From contig JACYLN010000080.1 of the NCBI GenBank assembly GCA_015272515.1, forward strand, positions 1-47,228: a DNA stretch of 47,228 nucleotides. Direction: 5' to 3'. Position numbers and translations under genes: made by a program. Origin of the DNA: Leptolyngbyaceae cyanobacterium C42_A2020_001 (GTDB lineage Bacteria > Cyanobacteriota > Cyanobacteriia > Leptolyngbyales > Leptolyngbyaceae). The number at the start of each line of letters is the position of its first letter. The stretch's first letter is position 1. Positions 18,703 through 27,528 of the stretch are shown here, piece after piece. The notes under the pieces are model-generated. The model was not told the origin of the DNA and did no database searches. It worked only from the letters and a program-made list of their open reading frames with translations.

Positions 18703-19671
18703 TTACCTCCACAACAGTTGAATTCCATACAGGTAAAGTGGAGTTCCCACGATGATGTTAAATGGGAACGTCACTGCTAGAGCCGTTGAAACGTACAGGC
18801 TAGGATTCGCTTCAGGCACCGTTAGCCGCATTGCTGCCGGAACAGCAATGTAGGAAGCACTGGCACACAAAACAGAAAACAAGAGTGCATTTCCTTGCGG
18901 CATATTAATGAATCGAGCAATTAGCAACCCGATGCCCGCGTTCAGTATAGGAATCAGTATGGCAAACGAGATTAGAAAAACGCCGGTTTTTTGTAAGTCT
19001 TTAATTCTTCTGGCAGCAACGAGTCCCATATCGAGCAAAAAGAAGGTTAGAACCCCATAAAACAACCCTTGCGTAAAGGGTTCTAACACCTGCCAACCGT
19101 GCTCTCCTGTCAATACACCAATGAAGAGACTGCCTACGAGTAGGAAAACGGAACTGTTGAGAAATGCTTCTTTCAGCACTTCAGACCAGACAAATTCTCG
19201 TGTCTCGTCTACGGTAAAGAGATTCACCAGGATTAGTCCCACGATGATGGCTGGAGACTCCATGAGTGCCAGAGCCGCGACCATGTAGCCATCAAAGTTA
19301 ATGCCCATTTCGGTGAGGAAGGCACTGGCTGTGATGAAAGTGACGGCGCTGATGGAGCCGTAGGTGGCAGCGATCGCGGCTGCATCATAAGTATCTAGTT
19401 TCAACCTCAGAATAAAAAAGGTGTACAGCGGAACAACGCACGCCATCAGCATTGCTGCAAAGAGCGTTAAAACCACTTCTTGAGTGACTCCGCTTTTGAT
19501 TAGCTCTACCCCTCCTTTAAACCCGATCGCAAACAGCAAATACAGCGAGAAGAGTTTTGGTACAGGTGCAGGAATTTCTAGATCAGATTTGACAAAAACA
19601 GCCGTCATCCCTAGAAAGAAAAATAGAATGGGTGGATTCAGGATGTTGGACATGATCAAGCTGCCATCCAT
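18703..19671 (-). CDS. sbtA: SbtA-type sodium-dependent bicarbonate transporter
   Basis: The protein has about ten membrane segments and two half-repeats with the pattern TYGSISAVTFITA and CASASYIAVPAAMRL, as in SbtA, which brings bicarbonate into the cell with sodium. At about 322 residues it is shorter than Synechocystis SbtA (374) because the cytoplasmic loop between the halves is short, so it belongs to a divergent SbtA branch. Several starts are possible: ATG at 19677, 19671 or 19653. I prefer 19671, since an AAGGGGG box stands 6 bases before it. It is followed at once by sbtB and then by a secreted carbonic anhydrase. Confidence 0.88.
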   Translation of the reverse strand: MDGSLIMSNILNPPILFFFLGMTAVFVKSDLEIPAPVPKLFSLYLLFAIGFKGGVELIKSGVTQEVVLTLFAAMLMACVVPLYTFFILRLKLDTYDAAAIAATYGSISAVTFITASAFLTEMGINFDGYMVAALALMESPAIIVGLILVNLFTVDETREFVWSEVLKEAFLNSSVFLLVGSLFIGVLTGEHGWQVLEPFTQGLFYGVLTFFLLDMGLVAARRIKDLQKTGVFLISFAILIPILNAGIGLLIARFINMPQGNALLFSVLCASASYIAVPAAMRLTVPEANPSLYVSTALAVTFPFNIIVGTPLYLYGIQLLWR

Positions 19672-19753
19672 GTCCATCCCCCTTGATGCAGACAAAGCCA
19701 AAAGTTTAAGAAACGTTGCATTGTAAAAAACCGAAACATCGATTGAACCATGA

Positions 19754-19781
19754 TGTATCGTGTTCTGTCACTTCATGTCAA
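19754..19781 (-). promoter_or_regulatory. Candidate sbtA promoter
   Basis: The reverse strand has a perfect TTGACA (19781-19776), a 16-base spacer and a weak -10, GATACA (19759-19754), about 80 bases before sbtA. I found no clear CcmR or CmpR operator match, although sbtA is low-CO2 induced in other cyanobacteria. Confidence 0.3.
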
Positions 19782-19853
19782 TAAATGCTGAGTGTATTAA
19801 GAATCGCCAGATTTGATCGCCAGATTTGGCGGCTTGGTTGGCGCAAACATGTA

Positions 19854-19953
19854 TAGCCGTAGCCATCTGTAACGTGGCTATGGCGAGTCAGAACGCCTAC
19901 CCAGCATTGGCTTTGCCACTTTTTCCTGTCCTAAGCGTTCTGACCAAAGCTAT
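19854..19953 (+). repeat. 100-nt structured intergenic element, copy A
   Basis: Two stems can form. Stem 1 pairs GCCGTAGCCA (19856-19865) with TGGCTATGGC (19875-19884), with one G-T wobble and a 9-base loop. Stem 2 pairs GTCAGAACGC (19887-19896) with GCGTTCTGAC (19935-19944), perfectly. The ends, ATAGC and GCTAT, are also complementary. A second copy of exactly the same length at 45905-46004 keeps both stems with different bases. It lies between the oxidoreductase stop and sbtA. Confidence 0.65.
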
Positions 19954-19981
19954 AATTTTATGTGTTTGCAGACGTTGCGAC

Positions 19982-21265
19982 TTACGAACCTAAAAGGTAC
20001 TCATTCACCACACTCCAGTCGCTGAGGTGGGCAACTTTGCGACGAGACACGATCGCGTCTGCCAGGTAAGCCGCATCGCGAGCAATCCCTGAAAATCTGC
20101 CGGAACCCCAGGTGTAGAGCCAGGGCAAGCCGAGGAAATAGAATCCTGGAACAGCGGTAATGCCGCGATCGTGACCGGGATAACCTTTACCATCAAACAC
20201 GGGCACATTAATCCAGCGGAAGTTGGTTTCGTAGCCAATACTCCAGATAACGGCACCAATATTGGCAGCTTCATAATTAAGTTTGAGTATTTCATTTTCT
20301 GGTTGCCAAACAGGTATGTAAGCAGGTTCAATTGGAGCCGAGATATGATTTTTGGCGATAAATTCATCAATGCTTTTCTTGATGCTTTCAGCAATTGCAT
20401 CTGCTTGATCAAGGTTCTGCTTTAAGTCGTTGTGAAATTCGAGGATGGTGCCACTGATTGTTTTTAATCTACCGTGTAAGTGCATTCCTTCCAGGGCAAA
20501 CTGTCGCAAATCAATTTCTTTCCCGCCATCGCGCCCGCTGACGTAGTGGTTGGCTTTGGTTTGCACTTTTTCTTTTTGGGGGTGTTGATCAATGGAGAGA
20601 TCGTAATAACCCATTTGCTCCAGCCACTCCACCACATCTTTACCCCGGTAAGTTCGGGGCGATCGCGGCGCACCTCCCACACACAAATGTACCGATTTAC
20701 CTGCCCGGTGTAGATCTTCCGCAATTTGGCAACCCGATTGTCCCGTTCCCACAACCAGCACTGCTTTGTTCGGCAAAGACTGAGGATTTTTGTAGTCTGA
20801 CGAATGAAGCTGCACGATGTATTCAGGTAAGCGTTCAGCAATTTTAGGAATTTTGGGTTGATGGTAGTTTCCAGCAGCAATCACCACTTGATCAGCCGTG
20901 TAGTGACCAATAGATGTTGTGAGTTCAAATCCACTCTGCGTTGTGCTTTGGCAAACTTGTAACACCTCCACACCTTCTCGAATGGGGGGCGCAAATGACG
21001 CGGCGTAGGCTTCGATGTATTGCACAATTTCATCTTTCTGCATGAAGCCAAACGGATCACTTCCCTGATACGGAAAACCCGGCAGTTTGCATTGCCAGTT
21101 GGGCGTGACTAAACAAAACGAATCCCAACGTTTGGCGCGCCAGGAATAACCAATTTGGTTCTTCTCAAAAATAATGTGGTCAACGCCTTTTTCTTTCAAG
21201 CAGTAGCTCATGGATAAGCCTGCTTGCCCCCCTCCAACAATGGCAACGGAGTAGTGTGTTTGCAT
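19982..21265 (-). CDS. MSMEG_0569-type flavin-dependent oxidoreductase
   Basis: The 427-residue protein has an FAD-binding GGGQAG near residues 11-16 and an NAD(P)H-binding GTGQSG near 173. Between them are the subfamily-like stretches SFCLVTPNWQCKLPGFPY and QLHSSDYKNP. I recognise it as the flavin oxidoreductase usually encoded in the Nit1-type nitrilase cluster (MSMEG_0569 family), related to flavin monooxygenases. None of the other cluster members (nitrilase, radical SAM protein, AIR-synthase-like protein, glycosyltransferase) is within this window. It lies downstream of a LuxR-type regulator on the same strand, 197 bases away, which suggests control by it. The substrate is unknown. Confidence 0.8.
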   Translation of the reverse strand: MQTHYSVAIVGGGQAGLSMSYCLKEKGVDHIIFEKNQIGYSWRAKRWDSFCLVTPNWQCKLPGFPYQGSDPFGFMQKDEIVQYIEAYAASFAPPIREGVEVLQVCQSTTQSGFELTTSIGHYTADQVVIAAGNYHQPKIPKIAERLPEYIVQLHSSDYKNPQSLPNKAVLVVGTGQSGCQIAEDLHRAGKSVHLCVGGAPRSPRTYRGKDVVEWLEQMGYYDLSIDQHPQKEKVQTKANHYVSGRDGGKEIDLRQFALEGMHLHGRLKTISGTILEFHNDLKQNLDQADAIAESIKKSIDEFIAKNHISAPIEPAYIPVWQPENEILKLNYEAANIGAVIWSIGYETNFRWINVPVFDGKGYPGHDRGITAVPGFYFLGLPWLYTWGSGRFSGIARDAAYLADAIVSRRKVAHLSDWSVVNEYLLGS

Positions 21266-21462
21266 GGGTGATTGCCTGCTTAACTGCCTGGATGTGATGT
21301 CAGATTAGGGGTTGATGCAGGCGAAGTTTTGTATCTTTAGCTACGGAGGGTTCAGGTCTAGCGGTAAGGCTAGTTGGATTAGAAATGGGCTGAGGTAAGC
21401 GATTGGAATTGCAGTTCAAGGATGATCAAACCCTGTTTAAAGCGATAGGATACTTTCTCTGA

Positions 21463-22914
21463 CTAAATCCAACCCTGTTTAATGGCTTGGTGCAGTGCCT
21501 GGAAGCGAGTGCGGGCTTTGAGCTTGGTTAAAACGTTGGTGAGGTGGAATTTGACGGTGCTTTCGCTAATGATTAAACGATTGGCAATGTCGCGATCGCG
21601 CAACCCTTCTGCCAGTAAGCCTAAAATCTCTCGCTCCCGGTCTGATAGGAGGGGAACTGTCGCAGAAGTTGTCAATCTCCAGATGTGGCCCTGGGCAACA
21701 GTCTCTACGGCTTCTCGTAATTGCGCTGGGGTGATGGAAAAATCAAGGCTGGCTTTTACGCCAGGGGGAATGGGTTTCGAGTCTTGCTGTATCCATAAAA
21801 TTCGTTCAGCCAGGTGGAGTTGAGTCACGTCATCGGTTAATAAGGGAGCATCGGTGGTGTCATCCTCGCATACTTGCAGATTGGCGGTGTAAGCAAGCTG
21901 GGTGAATGCAAGTTGCAAAAGGGGTTGACGGCAGCAGATTTGAAGCCGAGGACCTAACGGAGGAAGAGAGTGCGGCAAATACAACGAAATTTGTAGTACC
22001 TTTTGGCTGGCAACTATTTCACTTTGCAGGTGCCCACCCAAATATGTTGCAATGCAGGCAAACCGACCAAAGCGCGATCGCACCTCCTCCTGTTGCAGGT
22101 CGGGTGCGGTTTCAGCGGCAACGGCGATCGCTTCTAGAGTTACTCCACTGTTGTCGTAGATTAAGCGACAGTAGCGACAGCTTAATTGGCTTAACACCTC
22201 CGCCACCTGAAGGAATAGATAGGTGTGGGATAGGGGGAGCGGCTGCTCTGTGCCAATCAAAGTCAAGCGAACCGATCCTAAAAGGGTTGCGAGTTGGTCA
22301 GAGAGGGCAAGCTGTTTCCAGGTGACATAAGGGGACGCTAAAAGCTGACTGGGTTTTTCTCGTTGATGGTGCAGTGCAGTTTCTAGTGCAACCGCAACCA
22401 TTGTGCAAAGAGCTTGCAACACTTCAAGAAATTCAGGTGAGAGCGCAGTGTGGCTAAAAATTGCCAGGACTCCAATGACTTGTTCTGATTGGGCTTGGTC
22501 TTGGGAAGTGCCTGCACCCAGAGGAAAGCCTGCAAAGCCGCGAATATGATTTGCGATCGCCCATTCTCGGTCTTTTACCCAGGATTCTTCTGCCAGATTA
22601 TTGCTTAAAAATGAAACCCGGTTTTGGGCGATCTTCCCTACCTTATAAGCCCCCATCGGCACTTGGGCAAATGAACCATCGGTGCGAGTGTATAAACCCG
22701 ACGAGGCAACTAAACGCAGGGTTGTCAAACCTGGCTCCACCAACCAAATGCGAGCAAACGCACAGTTGAAACGCTCAACCAGCCCATCGGTGGTGTGTCG
22801 AGCAATCAAATTAGGGTCAAAACATCCTGAAAAGCATTGAACAACCTCGCTTGCCCGCTGTAAATCAAATAGGAGCCGCGTTGAGTCCAGAGAATGGGCA
22901 GTTAGCTCAGCCAC
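21463..22914 (-). CDS. GAF-domain LuxR-type transcriptional regulator
   Basis: The 483-residue protein has a GAF-like N-terminal domain (roughly residues 25-180; FARIWLVEPG, GFPLGAG, VIGVLAIFS). The middle was not recognised. The C-terminal LuxR helix-turn-helix (residues 420-480) reads LSDREREILGLLAEG, IANRLIISESTVKFHL and VLTKLKARTRFQA. The GAF domain likely senses a small molecule. The start is GTG. Its position just upstream of the oxidoreductase suggests that it regulates it. A 12-base direct repeat, AACCCTGTTTAA, occurs at the gene end (21471-21482) and again at 21429-21440. Confidence 0.85.
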   Translation of the reverse strand: MAELTAHSLDSTRLLFDLQRASEVVQCFSGCFDPNLIARHTTDGLVERFNCAFARIWLVEPGLTTLRLVASSGLYTRTDGSFAQVPMGAYKVGKIAQNRVSFLSNNLAEESWVKDREWAIANHIRGFAGFPLGAGTSQDQAQSEQVIGVLAIFSHTALSPEFLEVLQALCTMVAVALETALHHQREKPSQLLASPYVTWKQLALSDQLATLLGSVRLTLIGTEQPLPLSHTYLFLQVAEVLSQLSCRYCRLIYDNSGVTLEAIAVAAETAPDLQQEEVRSRFGRFACIATYLGGHLQSEIVASQKVLQISLYLPHSLPPLGPRLQICCRQPLLQLAFTQLAYTANLQVCEDDTTDAPLLTDDVTQLHLAERILWIQQDSKPIPPGVKASLDFSITPAQLREAVETVAQGHIWRLTTSATVPLLSDREREILGLLAEGLRDRDIANRLIISESTVKFHLTNVLTKLKARTRFQALHQAIKQGWI

Positions 22915-23047
22915 ACGGGTTACGTTAAGTCATACATCCTCAATTTAAGGCATTGATACCTCAAAATTTGGTATCACTAACCACAAAGCTTTTTAGTGCA
23001 AATCTAATAGCATTCGTTGAACTCAAGCCAACCTGCTACCTGATACT

Positions 23048-24502
23048 CTATTTTCTATTTTCATCTAAACTAACCGCTTCTAGCGATCGCCCCGTCGTTT
23101 CAACCCGAAAGAGATAGGTCAATCCGGCTGCCAGTACACAACAACCCACCAACCCCAGTAATAAGGTTGGTACTCCCCAGTTTGTTTGCAAAATGGGTAA
23201 GGCAAACGTCCCCAACACCGCTCCCGCTTTGGCAAAGGCAGCGGCAAATCCGGCTCCACTGGCACGAATAGACGTGGGAAAGACTTCACCAGAGAGTAGA
23301 AACGTTGTGGAATTGGGTCCAGCATTCATCATTAAGTTGAAGATGAAGAAGCCAATCAATACCCAGGTTAGTTGGGAATTATTGTCGGAGGCGAGGCGAT
23401 CGGACAGTGCCAAAATGACTAACCCCACTGCCATGCCTAAAAAACCTACCACCTGGAGGCGTACTCGTCCTGCTTTTTCTACCAACCACACGGCAACTAA
23501 AAATCCCGCAATCAAAAACAAATCGACTAGCGCAGCACTTTTTGCCGATACCATTTCTCGCGTGAGAAAGTCTGGTTCACTGGCAAAGGCGAGCGCTCCA
23601 ATGATGGCAGGAGTAAAAATGCCCATACCGTAAGTGGCGATGTCTTGCAGAAACCAGGGAATGGAAGCAAACAGAGTATTGCGACGAAATTGGGGTGAAA
23701 ATAATGCCGTATAGGTCAAATTGGGTTCGCGTTCGGGCGGGTCGGTTGTGGGAGTAATGGTAATTGGTTCTTCTAACAATAAGGAGGCGGCTTTGGAGGC
23801 GGCATCGTAATCTCCTTTGGCGATGTAATAGCGCGGACTTTCTAACAAAAAACTAGAGCGGATAATGCCAACGGCGATCGCCAATACCAACCCCACTCCT
23901 AACATCCAGCGCCAGGCATACTGGATCGCAGGCTGTGCCGAATCGGGATACAGCGTTTGAAACAAATGGATCACAATCAATCCAGTGAGCGCACCTAAAA
24001 GTGCTCCCACGGCCTGAAATGTAAAGGCTCCAATCACCATTCGTCCGCGCCAACGGGAGGGCACATTCTCAGTGATGTAAGCCACACTAATGGGGTAGTC
24101 TGCGCCAATGCCAACTCCAACCAGAAAGCGAAACCCAATCAGCGAAACGGCATCCCAGGCAAAGGCGGTTCCTGCTGTGGCAACAATAAAGAGAGCAACG
24201 TCAACCATCAGCATTCGTTGTCGCCCTACTTTGTCGGTAATAGGTCCCAACGTGAGAGAACCAACCAGTGACCCTACGACGGCTGCGACGGCGACGGCTC
24301 CAATTTCAGTGGAACCTAAACTAAAGTCGCGCTTGAGAAAGGGGAGGGCAACCCCAATAATGAAAAAATCAAAACCATCCAGGGCAATCAACCCGGCAGC
24401 AAGTAACCAGAGTAGCCACATGGCAGGGGTGATGGGGGATGCATCCAACCGTTGTTCAAACGACGTACGAGGCTCCGTTGCCACTGTGTCCGTGCTCGTC
24501 AT
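23048..24502 (-). CDS. MFS transporter, sugar/aromatic-acid porter type
   Basis: The 484-residue protein has twelve predicted membrane segments. It carries the MFS signature between helices 2 and 3 (GPITDKVGRQRMLM), RFLVGVGIGADYPISVAYITENVPSRWRGR, and the helix-10/11 motif EVFPTSIRASGAG. These resemble the 4-hydroxybenzoate and SV2-like porters. A soluble loop follows helix 6 (residues 215-260). AAGGAG lies 9 bases before the ATG. The substrate cannot be fixed by sequence; an organic acid or sugar symported with protons is likely. It stands alone, with a LuxR gene downstream and mreD upstream on the same strand. Confidence 0.88.
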   Translation of the reverse strand: MTSTDTVATEPRTSFEQRLDASPITPAMWLLWLLAAGLIALDGFDFFIIGVALPFLKRDFSLGSTEIGAVAVAAVVGSLVGSLTLGPITDKVGRQRMLMVDVALFIVATAGTAFAWDAVSLIGFRFLVGVGIGADYPISVAYITENVPSRWRGRMVIGAFTFQAVGALLGALTGLIVIHLFQTLYPDSAQPAIQYAWRWMLGVGLVLAIAVGIIRSSFLLESPRYYIAKGDYDAASKAASLLLEEPITITPTTDPPEREPNLTYTALFSPQFRRNTLFASIPWFLQDIATYGMGIFTPAIIGALAFASEPDFLTREMVSAKSAALVDLFLIAGFLVAVWLVEKAGRVRLQVVGFLGMAVGLVILALSDRLASDNNSQLTWVLIGFFIFNLMMNAGPNSTTFLLSGEVFPTSIRASGAGFAAAFAKAGAVLGTFALPILQTNWGVPTLLLGLVGCCVLAAGLTYLFRVETTGRSLEAVSLDENRK

Positions 24503-24617
24503 GGGGGATGGCTCCTTGCAATACAGTTGGTTGCGCGATCGCGCCTAGTGTAGACGTGATGAGTTGAATCAGGTTTTCAAGCGGATCGGGTGAAATTGTG
24601 TATTTAACCCCGTCATC

Positions 24618-25181
24618 CTATGACTGTTGCTCAATTGTTTGAATATGCTGCCACCAACGGTTGAGCGGATAGTACACAATCGGTGCCCAAAGACTGCTTA
24701 ATACGGCTGATCCCAACGCGATGAGTTGATGGTAAGTCCAGATTTCAACCAATGTGCGATCGCCCTGAAAACTATACTGAATAGCCGTCACAGTCTCAGC
24801 AATCACTGCCATGGCAAACACAATCAGCGCGATCGAAATAAAATCCTCCTTTAAGTACCGTTCCTTCCGAAGTCGAGCTGTCAATATACCAACTAACATC
24901 AAACTTAAAACATGGGTTGGAGAATAAGCAGTCATCCCATCCTGGATCAAACCCAAAATCAGCCCTGCTAATGCGCCTTGAAAAGCTGTACGCTTCACAC
25001 TCCACGAAACCACCCAAATCAGCAGCCAGTTCGGTCCAATCCCTGCCAGTTCCATCCCTGGCAAACGACTGGGAGAGATCAACAGGCATAGCAGAACAGA
25101 GCCTGCGGTGACAGCACAATTGGCAACAACACGGGTTAGCGGACGTTCTTGTAAAACAGCAGTCAACGATTCATTTTTCAT
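24618..25181 (-). CDS. mreD: Rod shape-determining protein MreD
   Basis: The 187-residue membrane protein has about five to six hydrophobic segments and the family-like motif GALAGLILGLIQDGM, with LSLMLVGILTARL following. MreD is the integral-membrane member of the elongasome that places new peptidoglycan in the lateral wall with MreB and MreC. It starts 17 bases after the mreC stop, so it is the last gene of the mreBCD operon. No strong ribosome binding site is visible, consistent with coupled translation. Confidence 0.9.
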   Translation of the reverse strand: MKNESLTAVLQERPLTRVVANCAVTAGSVLLCLLISPSRLPGMELAGIGPNWLLIWVVSWSVKRTAFQGALAGLILGLIQDGMTAYSPTHVLSLMLVGILTARLRKERYLKEDFISIALIVFAMAVIAETVTAIQYSFQGDRTLVEIWTYHQLIALGSAVLSSLWAPIVYYPLNRWWQHIQTIEQQS

Positions 25182-25198
25182 AGCTTGAGTGAAGACCG

Positions 25199-25963
25199 CT
25201 AATTCTTTGCCTCACCTGATTTTGGTTGAGTGTGAGGATAAATAATCGCCCATTCTAAAAAGCTCACAGGTGCCGTCAACTCAATCACCGCTTCTGGAGC
25301 AGGACTCTTGCTCATGTTGATCGATTCCACTCGCCCAACAGGTAAACCCGCCGGAAATAGCTGGCTTAGAGAAGATGTTGTAATTACATCTCCCTGCCGT
25401 ACATCTGGCACCTTGTCAAAAAACTCCATTACTGCTCGATTTGAGGATTGCCCCCGAATATAGCCCATAAAACGGCTACGACTCACGGTTACCCCCACTC
25501 GACTTGAAGGATCGCTCAATAGCAGCACACGGCTGGTACTGGGTGTGACGTTAATAACTCGCCCAACAACTCCCCCTGGAGCCATCACAACATATCCTTC
25601 TTGCACGCCATCCCGGCTGCCTCGTCCCATCAAAACATGCTGCCACCAGTGATCAGCGCTTCTTCCCACAATGGGAGCTGTAATTCCTGGTTTTTTCGTT
25701 TCTCCCATATATCCCAAGAGAGCCCGAAGCTGCTGATTTTGGCTCTCTAATTCTGTTAGCCTCTGTTGCAACTCTTGATTCTGGGCATTTGCCAGAACAG
25801 TTTTGCGCTCTAAGTTAGGTTGGAAAGGGCGAACCAGAATTTGATAGGCCTCGTAAAGAACAGCCCCTTCTGTCTGCCGCAGAAACAAGGCAGAACCAAC
25901 TGCCAGACCAATCAGAGTAGCCTGTAGTCGATGACGATCCCACCAGCGACGGAGCGTAAACAT
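25199..25963 (-). CDS. mreC: Rod shape-determining protein MreC
   Basis: The protein is 254 residues from the ATG at 25963. A TTG 12 codons upstream would only add non-conserved residues. It has a short cytoplasmic tail, one membrane segment (LIGLAVGSALFL), a coiled coil (residues 50-85, QNQELQQRLTELESQNQQL) and the periplasmic beta-domains typical of MreC: MGRGSRDGV, GYVVMAPGGVVGRV, LLLSDPSSRVGV, and DVITTSSLSQLFPAGLPVG. MreC links cytoplasmic MreB filaments to wall synthases. It is the middle gene of mreBCD, 82 bases after mreB. Confidence 0.92.
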   Translation of the reverse strand: MFTLRRWWDRHRLQATLIGLAVGSALFLRQTEGAVLYEAYQILVRPFQPNLERKTVLANAQNQELQQRLTELESQNQQLRALLGYMGETKKPGITAPIVGRSADHWWQHVLMGRGSRDGVQEGYVVMAPGGVVGRVINVTPSTSRVLLLSDPSSRVGVTVSRSRFMGYIRGQSSNRAVMEFFDKVPDVRQGDVITTSSLSQLFPAGLPVGRVESINMSKSPAPEAVIELTAPVSFLEWAIIYPHTQPKSGEAKN

Positions 25964-26045
25964 AGGAATGATGAAACTTGAACGAGCTTGGCGAGGCAAT
26001 ACTTGGGAGAAACGGTCACTTTAACAGAGCCAGCATAGTGCCAGA

Positions 26046-27083
26046 CTAGAAATTGCGAGAACGACCGCTAAACACCCGTTCAAGCTGCTTGAAGTTTTCT
26101 AGGACACGACCTGTACCCAAAACCACACAGCTTAAAGGATCGGCGGCGACGTGAACCACAATGCCTGTCTCGTGACTAATCAGAGTATCGAGTCCCTTCA
26201 GCAATGCACCCCCACCCGCCAGCATAATTCCACGGTCAATAATGTCTGCTGCAAGTTCAGGAGGGGTGCGTTCCAGGGTGCGTTTAACTGCATCTACAAT
26301 GACCGCTAGGGGTTCTGCCATGCTTTCGCGGATTTCGGCACTCTTAACTTTCACGGTACGGGGTAAGCCAGATAGCAGGTGTAAACCGCGTACTTCCATC
26401 TCAGCATCATCGTCGATGGGATAAGCCGAGCCGATGGTGATTTTAATTTCTTCAGACGTGCGTTCACCAATCACCAGGTTGTGAACTTTCTTCATGTATT
26501 GAGAAATTGAATCACTGAGTTCATCGCCCGCAACGCGCACTGACTCGCTTAATACCGTTCCTTGCAAACTGAGAACAGCAACTTCTGTTGTGCCGCCGCC
26601 AATGTCGATAATCATGTTTCCAGTTGGCTCAGCAACAGGCAAACCAGCCCCGATCGCTGCTGCAACAGGTTCATCAATCAAGTACACATCCCGTGCACCC
26701 GCCTGAGAGGCGGCATCCATCACTGCCCGACGTTCAACGCCTGTAACGCCACTAGGAATTCCAATGACGATGCGAGGTGCGACCAGCGTCTTCCCTTCAT
26801 TTACGCGGGTAATGAAGTGCTTCAGCATCAGTTCAGCAGTATCAAAATCTGCAATCACACCATCGCGTAAGGGGCGGAGCGCAACCACGTTGCCGGGAGT
26901 CCGTCCCAACATTCGTTTTGCATCTTCTCCAACTGCTAAAGGAACCTTCTCATCCTGATCGATCGCAACGACAGAAGGCTCCTGAAGCACAATTCCTTTA
27001 CCGGACACATATACCAGGGTATTTGCTGTACCCAGGTCAATGCCCATATCCCGTGAGAGAGAAAAACGACTAAAAAGACCCAC
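26046..27083 (-). CDS. mreB: Actin-like cell-shape protein MreB
   Basis: The 345-residue protein shows the actin-fold nucleotide motifs: DLGTANTLVYV (phosphate 1), IDIGGGTTEVAVLS (phosphate 2), and MLAGGGALLKGLD (adenosine). It polymerises under the membrane and guides lateral wall growth. The start is GTG, preceded by GAGG a few bases upstream, and the N-terminus (GLFSRFSLSRDMGID) is the usual cyanobacterial one with an amphipathic lead. It is the first gene of mreBCD and is divergent from ssb across a 445-base gap. Confidence 0.97.
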   Translation of the reverse strand: MGLFSRFSLSRDMGIDLGTANTLVYVSGKGIVLQEPSVVAIDQDEKVPLAVGEDAKRMLGRTPGNVVALRPLRDGVIADFDTAELMLKHFITRVNEGKTLVAPRIVIGIPSGVTGVERRAVMDAASQAGARDVYLIDEPVAAAIGAGLPVAEPTGNMIIDIGGGTTEVAVLSLQGTVLSESVRVAGDELSDSISQYMKKVHNLVIGERTSEEIKITIGSAYPIDDDAEMEVRGLHLLSGLPRTVKVKSAEIRESMAEPLAVIVDAVKRTLERTPPELAADIIDRGIMLAGGGALLKGLDTLISHETGIVVHVAADPLSCVVLGTGRVLENFKQLERVFSGRSRNF

Positions 27084-27528
27084 TAGCCTCTATGCCTCTA
27101 AACGACTAACGCGTAACAAATCGAAATCAAGACTGGATTCTATTACGTTTTTAATCACGAGTCTAGTGACAAATCTAGAGCATCGTGATAGTCAGGCTTC
27201 TAGCAATTTGACGATTTCTTGGGCGTAGAAATCCACTAAAAGAACGTTGCCCAAACTCCAAGCTCGCTTGATCCTAAAGATCAGGTAGATGACCTTAAGG
27301 CTTCAACTTTACATCAAAATTTGTTCATTGCATCAACATTTCATCGCGATGCAATGAGAAGCGAGGCTGATGATAAGATCATTTGTATTAAGTAGCTTTC
27401 ACGTCCAAACCTGTAGTTTCTTTTAGAGAAAATTCGAGGTTTCTAGCTGGACGCGGTTTAGTTCATTTCTCGCATTGGTGCGTAGAATAGGTTCACTCTT
27501 GGTTCACCCATATTGATCATAGATACTT
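27084..27528. other. Divergent intergenic region between mreB and ssb
   Basis: This 445-base gap must hold the promoters for mreB (leftward) and ssb (rightward). I see no complete -35/-10 pair with confidence; TAGAAT at 27483-27488 is a possible -10 for ssb. The notable content is the inverted repeat at 27325-27357. No gene-sized reading frame with a sensible product is present. Confidence 0.5.
27325..27357. repeat. 10-bp inverted repeat in the mreB/ssb intergenic region
   Basis: TCATTGCATC (27325-27334) and GATGCAATGA (27348-27357) are perfect reverse complements with a 13-base spacer. The spacer and right arm also contain a self-complementary CATCGCGATG. There is no T-run on either side, so an operator or 5' UTR hairpin fits better than a terminator. 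Confidence 0.5.

Noticed and set aside
21429-21482. 12-base direct repeat at the 3' end of the LuxR gene, considered as an attachment site
   Set aside because: The copies are only 30 bases apart, no integrase or tRNA is near, and a local duplication of the gene's last codons explains it.
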